Shown in pieces: positions 28,924 to 36,281 of a DNA stretch of 64,000 nucleotides. The stretch is from the NCBI RefSeq assembly GCF_007176755.1, contig NZ_BJTV01000005.1, positions 434,001 to 498,000 of the forward strand. The letters run 5' to 3'. Numbering within the stretch: the first letter of the stretch is position 1; each line of letters opens with the position of its first letter. Position numbers and translations under genes: made by a program. Below the pieces are notes generated by a model. That model was not told the origin of the DNA and did no database searches. It saw only the letters and a list, made by a program, of their open reading frames with translations. The stretch comes from Streptomyces sp. 1-11. Lineage in GTDB: Bacteria > Actinomycetota > Actinomycetes > Streptomycetales > Streptomycetaceae.

Positions 28924-29280
28924 TCAGCAGGCACAGAGGCAGAACGGGTGCCCGGCCGGGTCGGCGTAAACCCGGAAGGTGCCGCCGGGCTCCGCGGCCA
29001 GCGGCTTCGCGCCAAGCGCCAGCACCCCCTTCTCGGCCTCGTCCAGGTCCTCCACCACCAGGTCCAGGTGGAACTGCTGCGAGGCGTCGGCCGCCGGCCA
29101 GCTCGGCGGCACGTGGCCGGGGGCCCGCTGGAAGGCGAGCGCCTGCCCGTCCGGCGCCTTCAGGTCCACCCACTCCCCTTCTCCCTCGACGCTGCCGCCG
29201 AGCACCTCGGCGTAGAAACCGGCGAGCGCCTGTGGGTCGGGGCAGTCCAGGACGACCACACCCAGCTTGGCGAGAGCCAT
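28924..29280 (-). CDS. Glyoxalase/bleomycin-resistance (VOC) fold protein, copy 1
   Basis: 118-residue VOC-superfamily protein, upstream member of a tandem pair. VVLDCPDPQALAGFYAEVLG, SQQFHLDLVVEDL and VYADPAGHPFCLC are shared with its neighbour. Start ATG after AGGAGG. Ends CLCAC. Probably cotranscribed with copy 2. Divergent from the CGNR regulator gene across a 115-base promoter gap. Substrate unknown. Confidence 0.82.
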   Translation of the reverse strand: MALAKLGVVVLDCPDPQALAGFYAEVLGGSVEGEGEWVDLKAPDGQALAFQRAPGHVPPSWPAADASQQFHLDLVVEDLDEAEKGVLALGAKPLAAEPGGTFRVYADPAGHPFCLCAC

Positions 29281-29395
29281 GACTTCCTCCTAGAGCGTCC
29301 GAGTTACCGTTGAAGCCGGTCATCCGGTAACGGTTACCGCATGCTCCCGCATGGCGGGTAACGTCGCAACCGGATTGCGGAGGTGAGTGGCGGAC

Positions 29396-29929
29396 ATGAG
29401 CGAGCGATCACCCGCCCCGGAGGGGCTGGCGCTGATCGAGTCCCTGGTGAACACGGTGGACCTCGGCAGCGGCCGGGACACGCTCGACACGGCCGAAGGC
29501 CGGGAGCGCTTCGGGCTCACCGAGGACGACCTGCCCGGCGCCCTCGTCCTGCGCGAGTCGCTGCGGGCCACCCTGCTCGCCCACGCCGGCCACCCGCCGC
29601 ACCGCGAGGTCACCCCGCTCGGCGAACTGCTGGCCCACGCGCCCCTGTTCGTCACCGTCGACCCCGCCGACGGCTCGGCGGCCCTCGCCCCCGCCGACAC
29701 CGGCCCGCTGCTCTCCCGGGTCGCCGCGGCCGTCGCCGGCGCCCTGACCGCGGGCACCTGGACCCGCCTGAAGGCCTGCGCCGCCGAGACCTGCCACTGG
29801 GCGTACTACGACCGCAGCCCCGCCGGCCGCGGCCGCTGGTGCTCCATGCAGGTCTGCGGAGCGCGCGCCAAGATGCGCCGCTACCGGGCGAAGGAGCCGG
29901 ACACCACAGGACGTTCGGCGGCGACGTAG
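29396..29929 (+). CDS. CGNR zinc-finger regulator
   Basis: 177-residue protein with an N-terminal ABATE-type stress domain and a C-terminal zinc finger: CAAETCHWAYYDRS then WCSMQVCGARAKMRRYR, where the usual CGNR is CGAR. Such proteins are predicted DNA-binding regulators. Start ambiguous: ATG 29396 is 12 bases from GGAGG, GTG 29387 only three; I chose the ATG. Divergent from the glyoxalase-like pair, which it might regulate. A 19-base-pair terminator follows. Confidence 0.82.
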   Translation: MSERSPAPEGLALIESLVNTVDLGSGRDTLDTAEGRERFGLTEDDLPGALVLRESLRATLLAHAGHPPHREVTPLGELLAHAPLFVTVDPADGSAALAPADTGPLLSRVAAAVAGALTAGTWTRLKACAAETCHWAYYDRSPAGRGRWCSMQVCGARAKMRRYRAKEPDTTGRSAAT

Positions 29930-29953
29930 GCCCCCTGTGGGGCAGAATGCGCA

Positions 29954-29998
29954 AGGACGCCGGTTCGGCCGACTGAGCCTCGGCCGAACCGGCGTCCT
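29954..29998. terminator. Bidirectional terminator, 19-base-pair stem
   Basis: 29954-29972 pairs perfectly with 29980-29998 around a 7-base loop CTGAGCC, between the convergent CGNR and UDP-glucose dehydrogenase-type genes. Confidence 0.88.
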
Positions 29999-30023
29999 CT
30001 TCGTGGAGTACTCCGGGCGCGCG

Positions 30024-31367
30024 CTACGCGGTCGGGCGTCCCATCGCCCGGTACGTCCACCCGGCCCGCCGCCACAGCTCCGGGTCGAGCGCGTTGCGGC
30101 CGTCCAGGATCAGCCGGGCCGCCGCCGCCTCGCCGAGCGCCGCCGGGTCCAGCTCGCGGAACTCCCGCCACTCCGTCAGGTGCAGCACCACGTCGGCCCC
30201 CCGGACCGCGTCCAGGGCGGAGTCGGCGTAACCCAGCGTCGGGAAGACCTTGCGGGCGTTCACCATGCCCTTGGGGTCGTACACCGTCACCTGACCGCCC
30301 TGCAGATGGATCTGCCCGGCCACGTTCAGCGCCGGCGAGTCGCGCACGTCGTCCGAGTCGGGCTTGAAGGCGGCGCCCAGCACCGCGACCCGCTTGCCCA
30401 GGAACGAGCCGCCACCGAGCGCCTCGCGGGCCATCTCCACCATCTGGCCGCGCCGGCGCATGTTGATGGAGTCGATCTCCCGCAGGAAGGTGAGCGCCTG
30501 GTCCGCGCCGAGCTCGCCGGCCCGCGCCATGAACGCCCGGATGTCCTTCGGCAGACAGCCGCCGCCGAACCCGATCCCCGCGCGCAGGAACTTCCGCCCG
30601 ATCCGGTCGTCGTACCCGATGGCCTCCGCCAGCTTCGCCACGTCACCGCCGCCCGCCTCGCAGACCTCGGCCATCGCGTTGATGAAGGAGATCTTCGTCG
30701 CGAGGAACGAGTTCGCCGCCGTCTTCACCAGCTCGGCCGTCGGGAAGTCCGTCACCACGAACGGGGTGCCCTCGCCGACCGGCGTCGCGTACACCTCGCG
30801 CAGCAGCTTCTCCGCCCGCTCGCTGCGCACCCCGACCACGATCCGGTCCGGGTGCAGCGTGTCCTCGACCGCGAAGCCCTCACGCAGGAACTCCGGGTTC
30901 CAGGCCAGCTCCGCGTCCGCGCCGGCCGGCGCGTGCTCGGCGAGGTAGCGGGCCAGCCGGTCGGCGGAGCCCACCGGCACGGTCGACTTGCCGACCACCA
31001 GCGCCGGACCGCGCAGGTGCGGGGCGAGCGAGGCGACGGCCGCGTCGACGTACGACATGTCCGCCGCGTACTCCCCGTGCCGCTGCGGGGTGTTCACGCA
31101 GACGAAGTGCACGTCGCCGAACTCGGCCACCTCGGCCCAGTCGGTGGTGAACCGCAGCCGCTGCGAGGAGCCCTCGAAACCCGCCACGTGCCTGCGCAGC
31201 AGCTCCTCGAGCCCCGGCTCGTACATGGGGGTCTCGCCGCGCTCCAGCATGGCGATCTTCTCGGGCACGACGTCCAGCCCCAGCACCTCGAAGCCCAGCT
31301 CGGCCATGGCCGCGGCGTGCGTGGCGCCGAGGTAGCCGGTGCCGATCACGGTGATCTTCAGGCTCAT
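30024..31367 (-). CDS. UDP-glucose 6-dehydrogenase family enzyme
   Basis: 447-residue NAD+-dependent nucleotide-sugar dehydrogenase that oxidises a hexose C6 alcohol to the acid, giving for example UDP-glucuronate. Rossmann opening ITVIGTGYLGATHAAAMAEL; NTP in VCVNTPQ; WNPEFLREG; catalytic Cys271 in GIGFGGGCLPKD; second Rossmann FLGKRVAVLGAAFKPDSDDV. The ATG 31367 (MSLKIT) fits the fold start; an earlier ATG adds 20 residues. UDP-glucose is the likely substrate; GDP-mannose dehydrogenase is the alternative. Product would feed cell-envelope polymers, consistent with the LCP and glycosyltransferase genes downstream. Confidence 0.9.
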   Translation of the reverse strand: MSLKITVIGTGYLGATHAAAMAELGFEVLGLDVVPEKIAMLERGETPMYEPGLEELLRRHVAGFEGSSQRLRFTTDWAEVAEFGDVHFVCVNTPQRHGEYAADMSYVDAAVASLAPHLRGPALVVGKSTVPVGSADRLARYLAEHAPAGADAELAWNPEFLREGFAVEDTLHPDRIVVGVRSERAEKLLREVYATPVGEGTPFVVTDFPTAELVKTAANSFLATKISFINAMAEVCEAGGGDVAKLAEAIGYDDRIGRKFLRAGIGFGGGCLPKDIRAFMARAGELGADQALTFLREIDSINMRRRGQMVEMAREALGGGSFLGKRVAVLGAAFKPDSDDVRDSPALNVAGQIHLQGGQVTVYDPKGMVNARKVFPTLGYADSALDAVRGADVVLHLTEWREFRELDPAALGEAAAARLILDGRNALDPELWRRAGWTYRAMGRPTA

Positions 31368-31547
31368 GGGTGCGCTCCAGCTCGGGGACTCGGTCATGCG
31401 GTGCCTGAGCATAGTCGGGCCGCCCACCGGGCAATTTCCCCGCTGTCGCCAAGCTCACGTAGGCGGCGTCCGGGTGGCCTACTAAAATTTGAGTTACTTA
31501 ACGGTAATTAGCGTCAGTATCACTGCGTCTTTGGAGCGTGAGAGACC

Positions 31548-32705
31548 GTGGCCGGAACGGCTGACTTCGACCTGTACCGCCCGTCCGAGGAGCACGACAT
31601 GCTCCGGGACGTCGTCCGTTCGCTGGTCGAGGCGAAGATCGCGCCGTTCGCCGCGGCGGTCGACGAGGAGGCGCGCTTCCCCCAGGAGGCCCTGGACGCG
31701 CTGGTCGCGAACGACCTGGCCGCCGTGCACGTGCCCGAGCAGTACGGCGGCGCCGGCGCCGACGCGCTCGCCACGGTCATCGTGATCGAGGAAGTGGCCC
31801 GCGCCTGCGTCTCCTCCTCCCTGATCCCCGCCGTGAACAAGCTGGGCTCCCTGCCGGTGATCCTCTCCGGCGGCGAGGAGCTGAAGAAGAAGTACCTGAC
31901 GCCGCTCGCCAAGGGCGACGCGATGTTCTCGTACTGCCTCTCGGAGCCGGACGCGGGCTCGGACGCGGCCGGCATGAAGACCAAGGCCGTCCGTGACGGC
32001 GACCACTGGATCCTCAACGGCGTGAAGCGCTGGATCACCAACGCGGGCGTCTCCGAGTACTACACGGTGATGGCGGTCACCGACCCGGCCAAGCGCTCCA
32101 AGGGCATCTCGGCGTTCGTCGTGGAGAAGTCGGACGAGGGCGTCTCCTTCGGCGCCCCGGAGAAGAAGCTCGGCATCAAGGGCTCCCCGACCCGCGAGGT
32201 CTACTTCGACAACGTCCGCATCCCCGCCGACCGCATGATCGGCGAGGAGGGCACCGGCTTCGCCACCGCCATGAAGACCCTGGACCACACCCGCATCACC
32301 ATCGCCGCCCAGGCGCTCGGTGTCGCCCAGGGCGCCCTCGACTACGCCAAGGGCTACGTCCAGGAGCGCAAGCAGTTCGGCAAGCCGATCGCCGACTTCC
32401 AGGGCGTCCAGTTCATGCTCGCCGACATGTCCATGAAGATCTCGGCGGCCCGCGCCCTCACCTACCAGGCCGCCGCGGCCTCCGAGCGCGGCGACGCCGA
32501 CCTCACCTACCTCGGCGCCGCCGCCAAGTGCTTCGCCTCCGACACGGCGATGGAGGTCACCACCGACGCCGTCCAGCTCCTCGGCGGCTACGGCTACACC
32601 CGGGACTACCCGGTGGAGCGCATGATGCGCGACGCGAAGATCACTCAGATATACGAAGGCACCAACCAGGTCCAGCGCATCGTCATGGCGCGCAACCTGC
32701 CGTAG
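31548..32705 (+). CDS. Acyl-CoA dehydrogenase
   Basis: 385-residue flavoprotein of the short/medium-chain acyl-CoA dehydrogenase type, removing two hydrogens from acyl-CoA and passing electrons to ETF. CLSEPDAGSDAAGMKTKA is the flavin/substrate loop, RWITNAG, and Glu370 in QIYEGTNQVQRI is the expected catalytic base. GTG start. Upstream is an AT-rich patch (TTACTTAACGGTAA at 31494-31507) that may hold its promoter or operator. A palindromic terminator follows at 32727. Confidence 0.94.
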   Translation: MAGTADFDLYRPSEEHDMLRDVVRSLVEAKIAPFAAAVDEEARFPQEALDALVANDLAAVHVPEQYGGAGADALATVIVIEEVARACVSSSLIPAVNKLGSLPVILSGGEELKKKYLTPLAKGDAMFSYCLSEPDAGSDAAGMKTKAVRDGDHWILNGVKRWITNAGVSEYYTVMAVTDPAKRSKGISAFVVEKSDEGVSFGAPEKKLGIKGSPTREVYFDNVRIPADRMIGEEGTGFATAMKTLDHTRITIAAQALGVAQGALDYAKGYVQERKQFGKPIADFQGVQFMLADMSMKISAARALTYQAAAASERGDADLTYLGAAAKCFASDTAMEVTTDAVQLLGGYGYTRDYPVERMMRDAKITQIYEGTNQVQRIVMARNLP

Positions 32706-32726
32706 CCGGACACGGATCGAGGCTCA

Positions 32727-32756
32727 CCGGAAGGCGCCCCGCGGGGCGCCTTCCGG
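32727..32756. terminator. Terminator after acyl-CoA dehydrogenase
   Basis: Thirty-base perfect palindrome: 32727-32740 pairs with 32743-32756, leaving a tight loop of a few bases. Twenty-one bases past the stop. Confidence 0.85.
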
Positions 32757-32871
32757 CTGTTCCGGGGCGCCTTACGACCGGTCGGTCACATGCGGGCGGG
32801 GGTGGGACGGCGTAGGACGGAAGCACACGGGGCCCGACCCGGGTCCCAATCCTTCCCCAGGAGGAGCAGCC

Positions 32872-33234
32872 ATGGCCGAGTCCGGAACGATGACCCCGAT
32901 GAGCAAGCAGATGCAGGACTGCGTCGAGGCCTGCATGACGGCGCACACCATGTGCGAGGAGGCCATGAGCTCCTGCATGCACATGGGCGGCCAGCCTCAG
33001 ATGCAGATCATGCGCGCGCTCATGGACTGCTCCGAGATGACCCGCATGTGCTCCGACATGATGATGCGCCGCTCGCCCATGGCGCAGGAGATGTGCGCCA
33101 TGTGCGCCAAGGCCTGCGACATGTGCGCCGAGGCGTGTATGTCCATGCCCGACGACGAGCAGCTCATGCGCTGCGCCGAGGCGTGTCGCCGCTGCGCGGA
33201 GATGTGCCGCACGATGGCGGGCGCCCGGATGTGA
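32872..33234 (+). CDS. Cys/Met-rich four-helix-bundle protein, putative copper-storage (Csp-like, DUF326)
   Basis: 120 residues with 15 Cys and 27 Met. Cys occur as C-x3-C, C-x6-C and C-x2-C pairs along amphipathic helices (for example CAMCAKACDMCAEAC), the layout of four-helix-bundle copper-storage proteins and related DUF326 proteins. No signal peptide, so a cytosolic Csp3-like Cu(I) store is the best guess; the unusually high Met content also suits Cu(I). ATG after AGGAGGAGC. Alone in its transcription unit, with terminators on both sides. Metal binding is inferred, not shown. Confidence 0.82.
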   Translation: MAESGTMTPMSKQMQDCVEACMTAHTMCEEAMSSCMHMGGQPQMQIMRALMDCSEMTRMCSDMMMRRSPMAQEMCAMCAKACDMCAEACMSMPDDEQLMRCAEACRRCAEMCRTMAGARM

Positions 33235-33252
33235 CCCGGAGCCCCCGCGTGT

Positions 33253-33283
33253 GATCAAGGGCACCCCCGCGGTGCCCTTGATC
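33253..33283. terminator. Terminator after the Cys/Met-rich gene
   Basis: GATCAAGGGCACC (33253-33265) pairs perfectly with GGTGCCCTTGATC (33271-33283) around five bases. It ends only 22 bases before the next start, so the methyltransferase promoter must lie within or just after it. Confidence 0.85.
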
Positions 33284-33305
33284 CTCCGTACGGCAGGCTG
33301 GGCGC

Positions 33306-34142
33306 ATGACGACGGATGCGACGGCGGCCTTCGACGCCGCCGAGCGGACCATGTGGGCCGGGCGGACCGAGGCGTACGCCAGGAGCTTCGGGCGGCTGTG
33401 CGCGTACACCGTGCCCGCCCTGCTGGACGCCGCCGGCGTCGGCGCGGGGGCCCGGGTGCTGGACGTCGGCACCGGGACCGGCACGGCCGCGCTGGCGGCG
33501 GGGGAACGGGGCGCGCTGGTGCGGGCCGTGGACGCCGATGCCGGGATGGCCGCCGAGGCACGCCGGCGGGGAGTGGCCGCCGAGGTGGCGGTGCTGCCGG
33601 AACTGCCCTTCCCGGACGCCGGGTTCGACGCGGTGGTCGGCAACTTCGTGCTCAACCACGTGGGGCGTCCGCGCGCCGCGCTCGCCGAGCTGCGGCGGGT
33701 GCTGCGGCCGGGCGGGCGGATCGCGGTGACCCTGTGGGGCGCCCGGCGCGGCGGCGGCCAGGACCTGCTCGGCGCCGCGTGCGCGGCGGGCGGCGCGGTG
33801 CTCCCTTCCTACCTGCCCCGCCTCGCCCCGGACGAGGACTTCCAACGGACCCCCGAGGGGCTTGCCGCGCTGCTCGCGGAGGCCGGCTTCGGCGGCGCCG
33901 CGGCACGGGAGCTGGAGTGGGACCACCGGGCGGGCGCCGAGGAGTGGTGGGGCGGCGCGGCGGGCGGGGTCGCGACCGTCGGCCTGGTGGTGACCGCGCA
34001 GGACGCGGAGACCACCGGCCGCATCCGGCGGGAGTACGAGCGGCTGTGCGCCCGGTACGACGACGGGGAAGGGCTGCTCGCCCTTCCCCACGTCGCGCTG
34101 CTGGCCTCCGGGACCGCCCAGGGCTTGTCGGACAGGCCCTAG
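33306..34142 (+). CDS. Class I SAM-dependent methyltransferase
   Basis: 278 residues with methyltransferase motif I VLDVGTGTGTAAL, motif II acidic AVDADAGMAAEA, and FPDAGFDAVVGNFVLNHVGR leading into LRRVLRPGGRIAVTLWG. Substrate unknown; the UbiE/MenG-like pattern suggests a small molecule. The start has no clear ribosome site and may be leaderless. Its stop overlaps the stop of the convergent LCP gene by three bases in CTAG. Confidence 0.85.
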   Translation: MTTDATAAFDAAERTMWAGRTEAYARSFGRLCAYTVPALLDAAGVGAGARVLDVGTGTGTAALAAGERGALVRAVDADAGMAAEARRRGVAAEVAVLPELPFPDAGFDAVVGNFVLNHVGRPRAALAELRRVLRPGGRIAVTLWGARRGGGQDLLGAACAAGGAVLPSYLPRLAPDEDFQRTPEGLAALLAEAGFGGAAARELEWDHRAGAEEWWGGAAGGVATVGLVVTAQDAETTGRIRREYERLCARYDDGEGLLALPHVALLASGTAQGLSDRP

Positions 34143-35434
34143 TTGCCGGAGACGGTCACCGTCTGGTCGTTCTTCAGCTCGTCCACGAGGGTCTTCACCT
34201 TCGCCTTGTCCCAGACCAGGTTGCCGCCGGTGGACCCGGAGATCGGCATGTTCATGGACTTGCCGTCACCGCTGCTGACGCCCTTCATCGCCCAGAACAT
34301 CGACGCCAGGTCCCACAGGCTCATGTCCTTGTCGACGGTAAGGGAGTCCAGGCCGGCGCCCATGGTCGGGTAGAACTTGAACGGGTTGAGGACCGTCGAC
34401 GGGGTGGCGACCTGGTGGGCCAGCGCGGCCAGGAACTTCTGCTGGTTCTTGGTGCGCTGCAGGTCGCTCGCCGCGAACGCGTGCCGGGTGCGGACGAAGG
34501 CCAGGGCCTGCTCGCCGTTGAGGGTCTGCTTGCCGGCCTTGAAGTCGGCGCCGGACCACTTGTCCTTGAAGCCCTGGTCGAGGGTCATCTCCACACCGCC
34601 GACCGCGTCGACGATCTTCGCGAAGCCGCCGAAGCCGATCTCCACGTAGTGGTCTATGTGCAGGCCGGTGTTGTACTCGACGGTGCGGACCAGCAGGGTC
34701 GGCCCGTCCTCGGCGTAGGCCGCGTTCAGCTTCGTGCGGCGTCCCTGGTTCGGGTAGACCTTGCCGGACGCCGACCCCTTGTACGAGGGGATCGCCACGT
34801 CGGAGTCGCGCGGCAGCGAGACGAGGGTGTCGCCGTTGCTGCCGACGTGCAGGATCATCATCGAGTCGGTGCGCTGCCCCTGGGCGGAGCCGGTGTGGAG
34901 CTTCTTCTTGTCCTCGGCCGTCATGCCCTTGCGGCTGTCCGAGCCGACGATGAGGTAGTTGGTGCCCTCGCCGGTCTCGGGACGGTCGATGACCTTGGAG
35001 AGGTCGACGTCCCGGTTCAGCTTGGAGTCGGCCCAGAAGTAGGTGGCCACGGAGGTGACGATGAGCACGGTGACGAGCGTCAGGGCCGTCAGCTTGATCC
35101 GCCGCCGCCAGTTCGGGGCGGGTCGCGGGCCTCTGCCGTAGGGCTCGTCGGGGCCGCCCGGGCCGCCTCCGCCGTAGACCTGGCCGGTGTTGTAGCCGCT
35201 GTCGTAGTCGTCGTATCCCTGGCCGTCGACGTACGACGGCTGCTGCGGGACCCCGGCGCCGTGGGGCGGCGCCGACGAGCCGGGCGTGCCGTACGAACGC
35301 CGGCCGGGCGGTACCGCCGGGCCGCGCTGCACCTGACGCATCACGCGGGCGCCTTCCGGCTGCACGCCACCGCTGCCGCGTCCGTAGCGCGGGCCGCGGT
35401 TGTCGTCGGACCATCCCTGGGGCCAGTCATTCAT
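34139..35434 (-). CDS. LytR-CpsA-Psr (LCP) family protein 1, no LytR_C domain
   Basis: 431-residue LCP phosphotransferase, which attaches lipid-linked glycopolymers to peptidoglycan outside the membrane. Cytoplasmic Gly/Arg/Tyr-rich N-terminus (1-115), one helix near 120-140 (LTALTLVTVLIVTSVATYF), then the LCP domain: TNYLIVGSDSRKG, TDSMMILHV, TLVSLPRDSDV (catalytic Arg), TKLNAAYAEDGP, GEQALAFVRTRHAF. The domain continues to the C-terminus without the LytR_C extension of its neighbours. ATG 35434. First of five LCP genes in 10 kb; divergent from the thioesterase. Confidence 0.92.
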   Translation of the reverse strand: MNDWPQGWSDDNRGPRYGRGSGGVQPEGARVMRQVQRGPAVPPGRRSYGTPGSSAPPHGAGVPQQPSYVDGQGYDDYDSGYNTGQVYGGGGPGGPDEPYGRGPRPAPNWRRRIKLTALTLVTVLIVTSVATYFWADSKLNRDVDLSKVIDRPETGEGTNYLIVGSDSRKGMTAEDKKKLHTGSAQGQRTDSMMILHVGSNGDTLVSLPRDSDVAIPSYKGSASGKVYPNQGRRTKLNAAYAEDGPTLLVRTVEYNTGLHIDHYVEIGFGGFAKIVDAVGGVEMTLDQGFKDKWSGADFKAGKQTLNGEQALAFVRTRHAFAASDLQRTKNQQKFLAALAHQVATPSTVLNPFKFYPTMGAGLDSLTVDKDMSLWDLASMFWAMKGVSSGDGKSMNMPISGSTGGNLVWDKAKVKTLVDELKNDQTVTVSGN

Positions 35435-35553
35435 GCGCCCCAGTGTGCAGGCCGACGGCGTGCCTCTTACAAGGGCTGTCGGAAAATAAGGTCGGCGCTG
35501 TTGCGAAGCTGACACAAATTCCGTGAATGTCGCTTCGTCATAAGGTAGGGGTC

Positions 35554-36102
35554 ATGACAGATCAGGCCCCGGACGCGGATCCGGACATCCCGGGCAAGCC
35601 CACATCCGCTTCCCGCACCACGCTCAGCCACATCATGACCCACAACGACACCAACCTGCTGGGGACGGTGCACGGCGGGGTGATCATGAAACTGGTCGAC
35701 GACGCCGCGGGCGCGGTGGCCGGCCGGCACTCCGGCGGCCCCGCCGTCACCGCGTCCATGGACGAGATGGTGTTCCTGGAGCCGGTGCGCGTGGGTGATC
35801 TGGTGCATGTGAAGGCCCAGGTGAACTGGACCGGCCGGACCTCGATGGAGATCGGCGTGCGGGTGCTCGCCGAGCGCTGGAACGAGTCCGCCCCGGCGAC
35901 CCAGGTCGGCTCGGCCTACCTGGTCTTCGCGGCCGTGGACGCCGACGGCAAGCCGCGCCGGGTGCCGCAGGTGTGTCCGGAGACCGAACGCGACCGCCGC
36001 CGCAACCAGGAGGCGCAGATCCGGCGCACCCACCGCCTGGCCCGGCGCCGCGCCATCCGCGAGCTGCGCGAGAGGCGGGCGGCGGAGGGCTTCGAGGACT
36101 GA
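35554..36102 (+). CDS. Hot-dog-fold acyl-CoA thioesterase
   Basis: 182 residues; residues 15-140 form a single YciA/BFIT-type hot-dog domain: MTHNDTNLLGTVHGGVIMKL with the catalytic Asn/Asp region, DDAAGAVAGRHSGG, then MDEMVFLEPVRVGDLV. It hydrolyses acyl-CoAs to free acids. The last 40 residues are strongly basic and helical (RRTHRLARRRAIRELRERR), an unusual tail that may contact membrane or nucleic acid. ATG 35554 with AAGG upstream. Sits between LCP genes without an obvious link. Confidence 0.9.
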   Translation: MTDQAPDADPDIPGKPTSASRTTLSHIMTHNDTNLLGTVHGGVIMKLVDDAAGAVAGRHSGGPAVTASMDEMVFLEPVRVGDLVHVKAQVNWTGRTSMEIGVRVLAERWNESAPATQVGSAYLVFAAVDADGKPRRVPQVCPETERDRRRNQEAQIRRTHRLARRRAIRELRERRAAEGFED

Positions 36103-36110
36103 CCCGGCCG

Positions 36111-36170
36111 CACCGGCGCGGCGGACCCGGCACCGGCGCGGCGGACCCGGCACCCGCGCGGCGGACCAGG
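36111..36170. repeat. Three 20-base tandem repeats after the thioesterase
   Basis: CACCGGCGCGGCGGACCCGG is repeated exactly at 36111 and 36131, and with two changes at 36151. The array is non-coding, followed by about 110 bases of C-rich sequence up to the end of the next LCP gene. Confidence 0.8.
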
Positions 36171-36281
36171 CGCCGGCCGGCCCCCGCGCCGTCGGCACCA
36201 GCCCGGCCCCCGCGCCCTCAGTACCGGCTGGCCGGCGCGCACCCCGCGCCGGCCGGCCGTACGCCGATCCCGATCCGCCGG

